NCBI RefSeq assembly: GCF_025460835.1
Contig: NZ_JAMXAY010000026.1
Span: forward strand, 1 to 63,181
Direction of reading: 5' to 3'
Length of the DNA: 63,181 nucleotides
Origin: Parapedobacter soli
GTDB lineage: Bacteria; Bacteroidota; Bacteroidia; Sphingobacteriales; Sphingobacteriaceae
In this document: positions 17,775-24,591 of the stretch, in pieces
How the letters are laid out: every line of letters starts with the position of its first letter
How positions within the stretch are numbered: position 1 is the stretch's first letter
The notes under the pieces: generated by a model
Told to the model about the DNA's origin: nothing
Database searches by the model: none
Seen by the model: only the letters and a program-made list of their open reading frames with translations
Position numbers and translations under genes: made by a program

Positions 17775-17843
17775 TACTTTTGTTTATATATGGCTGCACA
17801 CGGCACAAGCCGCCCGGCTAGGATGCCGAGGCGGCTTTTATTT
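17775..17843 (+). ncRNA. Candidate small RNA with its own promoter and terminator
   Basis: TACTTTTG at 17775-17782 matches the -7 box, with TTTA at 17752-17755 at about the right -33 spacing. About 25 bp downstream is a strong hairpin: AAGCCGCC (17807-17814) with GGCGGCTT (17830-17837) and an inner CGGC/GCCG, then TTTTATTT. The predicted transcript is about 55 nt, starting near 17788. No plus-strand gene lies upstream that would need this terminator. Expression and function are unknown. Confidence 0.5.
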
Positions 17844-17863
17844 GACCTCGTTATGGGCTGTGC

Positions 17864-19435
17864 TTAGTCTACATACCCATGGTATAGGTATAATGCCCCA
17901 TACGTCCAGTTCGGACCTACCAGCCCGGGGTAGTTGAACCGGTCCATCATCAGCGCCACATACCGGAATGGGTAGCCCTCAGGCAGTTCCACCACATTGG
18001 GCCAAACGCGGGTGCCCGACTCATCGTCCCACGGAGGGAGGTCCATTTTCAGGGTACCCACTACAGTCAAATCGGGATAGGAATAGATGAAAATTTCCCG
18101 CTCGCTACTGCCCGAAAAGCAGTATGGCACGCCGCCGATCCGTTGGATGGATGTTCCGGTTGAGTTGTGGGCCACCGGGCCGGCGATGCGCCGGTAGCCG
18201 CTATTCCACGAGGTCGATTCCAATAATACGGCTTTATACCCATCGTTTATATTCTCACACGTGAGGATACGCCATTTCGCGGCAGCGGCATCATATAGGA
18301 TATGCGGGTCCTCGATGTCACCCACCACACCGAAAGGTTCGGCCCGCATAACGGAAAAACCGAAGCGGGGGTCTTTGGTGCTTTCCACGGCCAGCAACTG
18401 CTTCTGCTCCCGCGGGTTGGCGTAGGCACTGAACCCTGTAGTGGTCCCCCGCCACACCTGGTCCCGCCGGTCGTAGAAAATATGGGAGGCCACCTCGTTG
18501 CGGAGTATGCCGTCTGCCCGGTCAAACACGATAACCCCTTCAAAGCGGAGGTCGAACGCAGTCGGATCCATACTGAATACCCCCTGCACATGGTGTGGCA
18601 GCGCGCGCCCGCGGATGGTCATGGTATACCAAAGCCGGCCCTGGTCTAGCAGAGGGCTGCCGTCTTCATACGTCATGGCCCGGATATCGGCAAGGCCCAT
18701 ACCGCTGGTCAGTGCAGCTGTAGCTTCTTTTATCCCCACTACACCACGCTCCAATTGTACCGATACGCGCGATTGGAAGCGTTGCAGATAACGTTTTTCG
18801 CGCAGGTCGAGTTGCTGGCTGAAATCCGCTTGGGCAATTGGCTGGGGCAAGCCATCGTGCTGGGTATAGACGGTCAAACCGCTGCCCAACAGTTGGAGAA
18901 TGATTTTCCCCTGCAACTTGGTCCCTGCGGGAATGTTCGTTGCGATCGATTCGCTGGTAACCCCTGTTCCCGCTTTCTTGATGCCTAACTCCACATCAAC
19001 AATGTGTTGCCCACTGTATGTGACCACCACGGCAAACCGTTCGGTGTTGGCAGCATCGGCAAATTCAAATCCCACCGCTCCCGCTCCCTCGGTCGAATCG
19101 ACCACTAAGGTATATGTGGCGAACGGATTGAACCCGCCGAACCAAACAGCCGTATGGGTCGTGGTGTCGGAACTGACAAGCAGTTGGCCCTTATGAACCG
19201 TTACCCGTGCATGGGTATCCGAATAATAGCTTACCGGATACATGGCCGTCATACCGATTACTTCTGCAGGTTTTAAAGCAGCTAACGGAATGGTATGCCG
19301 ATCATCAAAAACAAACCTCCGCACACCCTGCCGGGTGAAATTGATATCAGTAGGGGTCGGCTGAGCCTGGGCCCAGCACGGCAGCGCAGCAACTGCGAAA
19401 AGAAAACAGAAAAACAAGCGGGCTAAAGCAACCAT
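17864..19435 (-). CDS. Secreted beta-rich (propeller-like) protein of unknown function
   Basis: This 523-residue protein has a signal peptide (about residues 1-24, ending PCWAQAQ). The N-terminal half (about 30-210) looks like a carbohydrate-binding or concanavalin-like beta sandwich. The C-terminal half (about 240-520) has repeated bladed features such as IEDPHILYDAAAAKWR and phrases reminiscent of GH43/GH117-type five-bladed propellers. A glycoside-related function is plausible but I cannot assign a family. It stands alone, outside any SusC/SusD locus. A minus-strand promoter was not identified with confidence. Confidence 0.65.
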   Translation of the reverse strand: MVALARLFFCFLFAVAALPCWAQAQPTPTDINFTRQGVRRFVFDDRHTIPLAALKPAEVIGMTAMYPVSYYSDTHARVTVHKGQLLVSSDTTTHTAVWFGGFNPFATYTLVVDSTEGAGAVGFEFADAANTERFAVVVTYSGQHIVDVELGIKKAGTGVTSESIATNIPAGTKLQGKIILQLLGSGLTVYTQHDGLPQPIAQADFSQQLDLREKRYLQRFQSRVSVQLERGVVGIKEATAALTSGMGLADIRAMTYEDGSPLLDQGRLWYTMTIRGRALPHHVQGVFSMDPTAFDLRFEGVIVFDRADGILRNEVASHIFYDRRDQVWRGTTTGFSAYANPREQKQLLAVESTKDPRFGFSVMRAEPFGVVGDIEDPHILYDAAAAKWRILTCENINDGYKAVLLESTSWNSGYRRIAGPVAHNSTGTSIQRIGGVPYCFSGSSEREIFIYSYPDLTVVGTLKMDLPPWDDESGTRVWPNVVELPEGYPFRYVALMMDRFNYPGLVGPNWTYGALYLYHGYVD

Positions 19436-19536
19436 ATCAAATATATTGGGGCTTCTAATATAGCTAATCTGGCCTATTTACACACTCCCGCCGCCCAGCA
19501 GCAATCGATAAAGTTGCATATCAACCCAACAATGGC

Positions 19537-19544
19537 TATGTTTG
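19537..19544 (+). promoter_or_regulatory. Promoter of the TPP-riboswitch operon (TATGTTTG)
   Basis: TATGTTTG matches TAnnTTTG, with TTGC at 19514-19517 near the -33 position. The predicted start near 19550 places the riboswitch aptamer at the very 5' end of the transcript, as expected. Confidence 0.6.
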
Positions 19545-19556
19545 CGGCGGTACACA

Positions 19557-19630
19557 GCAAGGGGTGCCCCGATAGGGGCTGAGATTAAACCCTAATTACC
19601 TGATTTGGATTATGCCAACGTAGGGATGCA
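19557..19630 (+). ncRNA. TPP riboswitch (THI element)
   Basis: All conserved blocks of the thiamine pyrophosphate aptamer are present in order: GGGGTGCC at 19561-19568, GGCTGAGAT at 19577-19585, ACCTGATTTGG at 19598-19608, and ATGCCAACGTAGGGA at 19612-19626. The aptamer senses TPP and normally represses expression. The segment GCCAACG (19614-19620) is exactly complementary to CGTTGGC at 19668-19674 in the leader, giving a plausible alternative pairing for switching. No U-rich terminator is seen before the ATG at 19710, so translational control is more likely. Confidence 0.95.
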
Positions 19631-19709
19631 GACCATACAAGACCCATACCGATCTTGTTCCGCGCGCCGTTGGCTCTTCCGCTGAGGGGGCTGTCTAAAC
19701 AAAGACAAT

Positions 19710-20435
19710 ATGATGGAACAGGAAAAAACAACGCTCGAACTCATCCCCCGACAGCAGCAGAACTGGCAGGGCCGCCCGGAATGGTTCTTCAACAGGGAAC
19801 ATACCGATACCTATGAGCAATGGTACGAAGGACGCTACAAGCGCGCCGAAATCTGGCAGAAAAAGGTGATGGAGCAGCTGGTGTCGAAAGACAGCCGCGT
19901 GAAAACGCTGCTTGAATTCGGCTGCGGCACCACGCGCTTCACGCGGTGGTGGAAAGAGATTGGCATCGAAGCTACCGGCGGCGACATATCGCCGCTGATG
20001 CTATCGCAAGCGATGCATCTCTTTGAAGGGGACCTAGTGATGGCCGACTCGCACCACATGCCGTTCAAAGACCATACGTTCGATTCGCTGGCCTTCATCA
20101 CCACATTTGAATATTACCACGATCCCGTGCGCGTGATCCGCGAGGCCGCCCGTGTGGGCCGTTACGGCATCGCCATGGGCATGATGAACCGTAATTCGCC
20201 CAAGGTGCTGCGGCGCAGGGTGCAGGAGCTATTTGGCAAAAACCCATTTTACCTTACGGCCACGTTTTATACCCCACAACGACTGAGTGCTATCATCCAT
20301 AAAGCTCTCCAAGGGCGCGAATACACCATCGAGTGGACGTGCACGGGCCTACCACGGTGGTTTCCTGTGCAGCAGTGGGGTCTCCCCTATGGTGACTTCT
20401 TCGGGCTGTATGTACGGTTCAACGACGTAGATTAA
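19710..20435 (+). CDS. Class I SAM-dependent methyltransferase (TPP-riboswitch operon gene 1)
   Basis: This 241-residue cytoplasmic protein has the Rossmann methyltransferase fold. Motif I is LLEFGCGTTRF near residues 67-77, the acidic residue binding SAM ribose is in GGDISPLM near 93, and MPFKDHTFD near 116 is typical of Methyltransf_11. The substrate cannot be read from sequence. ATGs at 19710 and 19713 are both possible. It is the first gene after a TPP riboswitch and lies 7 bp before the PurM-like gene. The last gene of the operon is a Trm112-like protein, the family that partners SAM methyltransferases in archaea and eukaryotes. Confidence 0.85.
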   Translation: MMEQEKTTLELIPRQQQNWQGRPEWFFNREHTDTYEQWYEGRYKRAEIWQKKVMEQLVSKDSRVKTLLEFGCGTTRFTRWWKEIGIEATGGDISPLMLSQAMHLFEGDLVMADSHHMPFKDHTFDSLAFITTFEYYHDPVRVIREAARVGRYGIAMGMMNRNSPKVLRRRVQELFGKNPFYLTATFYTPQRLSAIIHKALQGREYTIEWTCTGLPRWFPVQQWGLPYGDFFGLYVRFNDVD

Positions 20436-20442
20436 CAGATCA

Positions 20443-21498
20443 ATGGAAAAGCAACTTGGCAAAATCGGCATACCCCTGTTTAACGGCACCATTGCCATGC
20501 AGTGCGGCCACCCGCGCGCTGAGGTACGCACCGGCCCACGTTTCGGCGTGGATGTATCGGTGGTGGACCTCCCCGGCGGCATGGCCATGGCCTTGGCGAG
20601 CGACCCGCTGTCGCTCATTCCTTCACTAGGGCTGGAAGCGTCCGCGTGGCTGTCGGTACACCTCATGGCCAACGACATTGCCACCACCGGCCACGGTCCC
20701 ATGTACGGCCAATTTGTATTGAACCTGCCCGACACCTTAAGCAGTGCGGATTTCAAGCAATACTGGGCATACATCCACCGGTTCTGTTCGGACATCGGCG
20801 TAGCTATCACCGGGGGCCACACCGGATTCATCGCGCACCAACATTCCACCATCTCCGGTGGCGGCACGCTGGTTACCGTGGCCGCGCAGAACACCCTGCT
20901 TACGGCCTCGGCGGCCCGCGCCGGCGACGTAATCCTGGTTACCAAACAGTGCGCACTATCGTCGGCAGCCATCCTGGCCATGAGTTTCCCCGAGACGGTA
21001 AAGAATAAAGCCGGTACGGAGATACATCAGTTGGCTTGCGATACTTTCTACGATACTTCTGCGCTCCAAGATGCATTGGTGGCCGTAGGAGGCGCGGCAG
21101 ACGCGGGACAAGTGAGCGCCCTGCACGACGTTACGGAAGGTGGTGTGCTCGGCGCTATCTATGAGTTGGCGGTCGCCTCGGGCCAGGGCGCCGTTATCGA
21201 TAGTGATAAGCTACCTGTACACCCGGTGCAGCAACAGGTATGCGGTATTTTCGGGCTCGACACGCGCTACTGCGTGGGGGCAGGTTCCATGGTGATGGCT
21301 TGCCGGCCCGACGCCGCAGCCGCCGTGGTGGGACGCTTGGGAGCTGCCGGCATCCCCTGCGCGGAGGTGGGCCAGCTGACGGACGCGGCAAGCGGCATCA
21401 AGCTGGTAGAAGACGGCAGGGCAGCGGACATGCCCTACCACGAGGTAGACCCCTATTGGGCCGCATTTCACAACGCTTATCAAAACGGATGGAAATAA
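20443..21498 (+). CDS. PurM/HypE/ThiL-fold ATP-dependent enzyme (TPP-riboswitch operon gene 2)
   Basis: This 351-residue protein belongs to the AIR synthase (PurM)-like superfamily that includes PurM, HypE, SelD and ThiL. The N-terminal domain has LMANDIATTGHGP near residue 75 and an ITGGHTG loop near 122. The C-terminal domain has the HypE-like HDVTEGGVLGA near 228. The C-terminal cysteine of true HypE is absent (it ends NGWK) and no hydrogenase genes are nearby. Because the operon is under TPP control, a kinase-like step related to ThiL is an attractive guess, unproven. Its stop overlaps the next start (TAATG at 21496-21500). Confidence 0.82.
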   Translation: MEKQLGKIGIPLFNGTIAMQCGHPRAEVRTGPRFGVDVSVVDLPGGMAMALASDPLSLIPSLGLEASAWLSVHLMANDIATTGHGPMYGQFVLNLPDTLSSADFKQYWAYIHRFCSDIGVAITGGHTGFIAHQHSTISGGGTLVTVAAQNTLLTASAARAGDVILVTKQCALSSAAILAMSFPETVKNKAGTEIHQLACDTFYDTSALQDALVAVGGAADAGQVSALHDVTEGGVLGAIYELAVASGQGAVIDSDKLPVHPVQQQVCGIFGLDTRYCVGAGSMVMACRPDAAAAVVGRLGAAGIPCAEVGQLTDAASGIKLVEDGRAADMPYHEVDPYWAAFHNAYQNGWK

Positions 21499-22148
21499 TG
21501 GAAACACCACGCCCTATCGGCACCGGCATTTACCTGGTCATCGACCCTTCGATGCCCAAGCCCCAACTGTACGATAAACTGGATGCGGTACTAGGCGAAA
21601 GTATCGCCGCCCTGCAGATCTGGGACCATTTCCGCAAGGGGGAAGATATCCCCGCGCTCATCGGCGAGATATGCCGCCGCTGCCATGCCAGAAACGTACC
21701 CGTGCTGATCAACAACAGGTGGAGTTACTTGGTAGATACACCACTGGACGGCGTGCATTTTGATACCATCCCCCACGGCTACAAGGCCGTCCAGGCAGCC
21801 ATAGACCGGCCCTTCCGCTGCGGCATCACCTGTACCAACGATATGGAGCCGGTATGCTGGGCGCGCGACCACGGAGCAGATTATATTTCATTCTGCTCGA
21901 TGTTCCCATCCAAGACGGTAAGCAGCTGCGAACTGGTCACTCCCGGGTCGGTGCGCCAAGCAAGGGCCATCTATGGCGGCCCCGTGTTTTTGGCTGGCGG
22001 CATTTTGCCCGGGAATGTCCGGGAACTCCATGAACTCCATTATGCGGGCATTGCCCTCATCTCGGGCATCATGGGCAGCGACTCGCCTGCCGAAGCCATC
22101 CGCGAATACAAAAAACACATCCAAATCACGAAAACCCAATTGCCATGA
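21498..22148 (+). CDS. Divergent thiamine-phosphate-synthase-like (ThiE/TenI) protein (TPP-riboswitch operon gene 3)
   Basis: This 216-residue TIM-barrel protein follows the ThiE pattern: VLINNRWSYL near residue 73 (canonical INDR), DGVHFD near 88, GADYISFCSMFPSKT near 130 and FLAGGI near 161. However, the ThiE phosphate-binding signature QxRxK is replaced by QIWDHF near residue 36. This suggests a changed substrate or reaction within the ThiE/TenI family. The start is the ATG overlapping the upstream stop; an in-frame ATG at 21489 would add three residues. It overlaps the Trm112-like gene by 4 bp. Confidence 0.82.
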   Translation: METPRPIGTGIYLVIDPSMPKPQLYDKLDAVLGESIAALQIWDHFRKGEDIPALIGEICRRCHARNVPVLINNRWSYLVDTPLDGVHFDTIPHGYKAVQAAIDRPFRCGITCTNDMEPVCWARDHGADYISFCSMFPSKTVSSCELVTPGSVRQARAIYGGPVFLAGGILPGNVRELHELHYAGIALISGIMGSDSPAEAIREYKKHIQITKTQLP

Positions 22149-22417
22149 ACATTGAGACCATCAACAAGCTATGCTGCCCGTTCGACCGGGCAGACCTCAC
22201 GCTCACCCCTATCCACACCACCGTTGCCGGCAACGTCGACGAGGGGTACCTCAGCTGTGGGCAGTGTGACCGCATCTACCCCATTGTGCGGGGCATCCCG
22301 ATTATGAGCCCCGACGAGTACCGCGAATTCGAGCTGGAGAAGCCTTTGCTCGACCGCTGGAAAGCGCACCTCAAGGGCAAAACCATTGAGCATTTTCGCT
22401 TGGTAGATGAAACTTAG
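22145..22417 (+). CDS. Trm112-like zinc-ribbon protein (TPP-riboswitch operon gene 4)
   Basis: This 90-residue protein resembles the Trm112/YcaR family. The second metal pair is a clear CGQC near residue 38, followed by YPIVRGIPIM. The first pair is degenerate: LCCPFDRADL near residue 8 keeps CCP but has no CxxC. Trm112 proteins stabilise and activate SAM methyltransferases, so pairing with operon gene 1 is a natural hypothesis. It overlaps the ThiE-like stop by 4 bp (ATGA), showing tight translational coupling. Confidence 0.8.
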   Translation: MNIETINKLCCPFDRADLTLTPIHTTVAGNVDEGYLSCGQCDRIYPIVRGIPIMSPDEYREFELEKPLLDRWKAHLKGKTIEHFRLVDET

Positions 22418-22429
22418 CCTAACTTTCAT

Positions 22430-22437
22430 TACGTTTG
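22430..22437 (+). promoter_or_regulatory. Candidate -7 box (TACGTTTG) for the CE15-like gene
   Basis: TACGTTTG matches TAnnTTTG but lies only 4 bp before the ATG at 22442. If used, the mRNA would be leaderless or nearly so. It would separate the esterase from the TPP operon. Confidence 0.35.
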
Positions 22438-22441
22438 TGAT

Positions 22442-23722
22442 ATGAAGATCCATTTCAAACCCATCTGTACCACCATGGTCATATTGTCGATGGCTGGTAC
22501 CCATGGACGGGCACAGCAACGAGACGTCAACTATGACGAATCAAAAGTAGGGACCTACACGCTTCCGCCGCTGCTCACCACCGAAGGCGGCCAGTCGGTA
22601 ACCACCTCGGCGCAATGGGAACAGCAGCGACGGCCCGAGCTACTCGAACTTTTCAGCTCGCAGATGTACGGGCGCACACCCGACGATTCGGGCATTACGG
22701 TCCGTTACGAACTGTTGACCGAAAACGCCGCTGCGCTGGGGGGTAAAGCCACCAGTAAGCAGGTTAAGTTTATTTTCAGTAACGGCAAAAAAGAGCTGGA
22801 GGCACTGCTATTGATGTACCTGCCCAACAACGGTGCTGAGCAGGTGCCGGTTTTTGTGGGCTATAATTTCAAGGGCAACCACAGCACCACAACGGACACG
22901 ACCATTTTATATTCCAAGAACTTTGCCTTGGTAAAGGAGGCAGGCCACCCCGATTGGGAGCGGGGGTGCCAATCCAGCCGGTGGTCGTACGACGATATCA
23001 TCGACCGCGGTTATGGCGTGGCAACCATGTGCTACCATGATATATTCCCCGATAAACCCGGATTGAAAGACCACAGCATCGTTTCGCTTTTCCCGGGCTA
23101 CAGCCCCGATAGTGAGGCCCCCGACGAATGGCAGGCCATCGGTGCGTGGGCGTGGGGGTCGAGCCGGATAGTGGATTACCTGGCCACCGAGCCCCGGGTG
23201 GATACAGCCCAAGTCGCCATCATGGGCCATTCGCGCCAGGGCAAGGCAGCCCTTTGGGCAGGTGCGCAGGATACGCGGTTCAAGGTTGTCATATCCAACA
23301 ATTCGGGCGAGGGCGGAGCCGCGCTGTCGCGCCGTGACTATGGCGAAACATTGGCTATCGTGAGTTCCATCAAGCCGGCTTGGTTCTGTCCGGCGTATGA
23401 TGCCTATCATGGGCGAGCAGACGAGCTGCCATTCGACCAACATGCGCTGATAGCGCTGATGGCCCCCCGGGCAGTTTATGTAGCCAGCGCCGAAGAAGAC
23501 CGTTGGGCCGACCCGAAAGGTGAATACCTAGGGGCATACCACGCCGGCCCCGTATATGAACTTTACGGACTACAGGGCCTGCCGTCGGCCACACCCCCCG
23601 CCATCCACCAGCCCATCATGCACGATGTCGGCTACCACATCCGGGCAGGAAAACACGATGTGACCCAATACGACTGGCTGGCGTTTCTGGATTTTGCTGA
23701 TAAGCATTTCAAGCAGGACTGA
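22442..23722 (+). CDS. CE15-like glucuronoyl/acyl esterase, secreted
   Basis: This 426-residue alpha/beta hydrolase has a signal peptide (cleavage near residue 24, GRAQQ). The nucleophile motif is GHSRQGK near residues 261-267, corresponding to GCSRxGK of CE15 4-O-methyl-glucuronoyl methylesterases. The SNNSGEGGAAL segment and a C-terminal histidine in GYHIRAGKHDV also fit. CE15 enzymes cleave ester links between glucuronoxylan and lignin alcohols. It starts 24 bp after the Trm112-like stop, but a possible own promoter suggests it is not part of that pathway. Confidence 0.82.
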   Translation: MKIHFKPICTTMVILSMAGTHGRAQQRDVNYDESKVGTYTLPPLLTTEGGQSVTTSAQWEQQRRPELLELFSSQMYGRTPDDSGITVRYELLTENAAALGGKATSKQVKFIFSNGKKELEALLLMYLPNNGAEQVPVFVGYNFKGNHSTTTDTTILYSKNFALVKEAGHPDWERGCQSSRWSYDDIIDRGYGVATMCYHDIFPDKPGLKDHSIVSLFPGYSPDSEAPDEWQAIGAWAWGSSRIVDYLATEPRVDTAQVAIMGHSRQGKAALWAGAQDTRFKVVISNNSGEGGAALSRRDYGETLAIVSSIKPAWFCPAYDAYHGRADELPFDQHALIALMAPRAVYVASAEEDRWADPKGEYLGAYHAGPVYELYGLQGLPSATPPAIHQPIMHDVGYHIRAGKHDVTQYDWLAFLDFADKHFKQD

Positions 23723-23752
23723 TTGGCGATACGGCCAAAACCAAAAGAAGAT

Positions 23753-23820
23753 AAAAAAAGAAAGGTTTCCAAACGGGGAGAATGGAAACCTTTACTAATC
23801 AATTATAAACCTAAATTATG
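23753..23820 (-). terminator. Conserved-loop hairpin element, copy 2
   Basis: Stem arms are 23761-23770 (AAAGGTTTCC) and 23784-23793 (GGAAACCTTT), with loop AAACGGGGAGAAT at 23771-23783. Compared with copy 1 the stem has one compensatory C-G to T-A change. On the minus strand a seven-T run follows. The conserved flank occupies 23794-23820. In terminator orientation it would end a minus-strand transcript from the right; the only candidate is lacI, read antisense through the Smr and lipoprotein genes. Confidence 0.7.
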
Positions 23821-23914
23821 AAGCCACAAATGTCTGGATATTTTTCCAAACAACTGTACTGCACTCTCCTGCTCCATATTTTTTCGTATCATTGTATGTC
23901 AAAGCTGATGTACC

Positions 23915-24262
23915 ATGTATATTAATCCGTCGTTGCCCAAGCTTGTCCGCACCTTACTCATCGCTGCTACGTTCACCTTCCACGCCTGCAAGACGGTTTC
24001 GTACGTCGGCGACCGCTATCAGCCGACGGAGCAAGTAGACGTGTACTATGCAGAGCGGGATATCAAACAAGAGTACCGTGTCATCGGACACCTTTCGGAA
24101 GAAGTTAAGGGTATCAACGGTGAGGAACGTGCGAAACAGCAGATTATTGCCAAATGCCGTGAAGTTGGGGCCGATGGCGTTATTATCCTCGGGTTTGACT
24201 ATGGAGGCACCAAAGAAACCGAGCAATACCAGAAAGCCCAAGCGATCAAGTATATCGAATAG
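23915..24262 (+). CDS. Small lipoprotein of unknown function
   Basis: This 115-residue protein has a hydrophobic signal (about residues 10-24) ending in a lipobox-like HAC with acceptor Cys about residue 25. The mature part contains YRVIGHL and a C-terminal GADGVIILGFDYGG reminiscent of YbjQ-type oligomerising proteins, but I cannot assign a family. It stands upstream of the Smr gene with a 20-bp gap and probably shares its transcript. The start is somewhat uncertain. Confidence 0.6.
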   Translation: MYINPSLPKLVRTLLIAATFTFHACKTVSYVGDRYQPTEQVDVYYAERDIKQEYRVIGHLSEEVKGINGEERAKQQIIAKCREVGADGVIILGFDYGGTKETEQYQKAQAIKYIE

Positions 24263-24282
24263 CAAAACAGTATCACGGCATC

Positions 24283-24573
24283 ATGGCACCAGTACAGGAA
24301 GTGGACTTACATCTCGAGGCGTTCGTACGTGACGCATCGGGGCTCAGCAACGAACACATGGTGCGGTTGAGCATTGATCGTATGCGGACCGCTCTCGATA
24401 AGGCCATTGAACAGGGCCAGCGGGAAATCCGCTTCATCCATGGCCACGGTATGGGCACGCTGCGTGAGCGGGTATACCATGAATTGCGGGTGTACCAGCA
24501 AAATGGTCTCATCGAATCATTTGAGCCCTCGTTTTTTAACACCGGAGTGGTCAATGTGATCATCCATTATTGA
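24283..24573 (+). CDS. Smr-domain protein
   Basis: This 96-residue protein is almost entirely one Smr (MutS2 C-terminal) domain: VDLHLEAF near residue 8 and the signature FIHGHGMGTLRERVY near residues 47-61. Smr domains are endonucleases or bind nicked or branched nucleic acid. Standalone Smr proteins in Bacteroidota are usually longer, so this is a minimal version. It converges on lacI, whose stop is 18 bp away, with no terminator between them. Confidence 0.82.
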   Translation: MAPVQEVDLHLEAFVRDASGLSNEHMVRLSIDRMRTALDKAIEQGQREIRFIHGHGMGTLRERVYHELRVYQQNGLIESFEPSFFNTGVVNVIIHY

Positions 24574-24591
24574 TACCCGCTACCCTTCCAT

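Noticed and set aside
17610-17867. An 85-codon plus-strand open frame
   Set aside because: It runs through a strong terminator hairpin, has no ribosome-binding site and no family; a small RNA explains the signals better.
20443-21498. Hydrogenase maturation factor HypE or selenophosphate synthase SelD
   Set aside because: It has the same fold, but the HypE C-terminal cysteine is missing, no hydrogenase or selenocysteine genes are nearby, and the window's Rdx protein uses cysteine. The TPP riboswitch points elsewhere.
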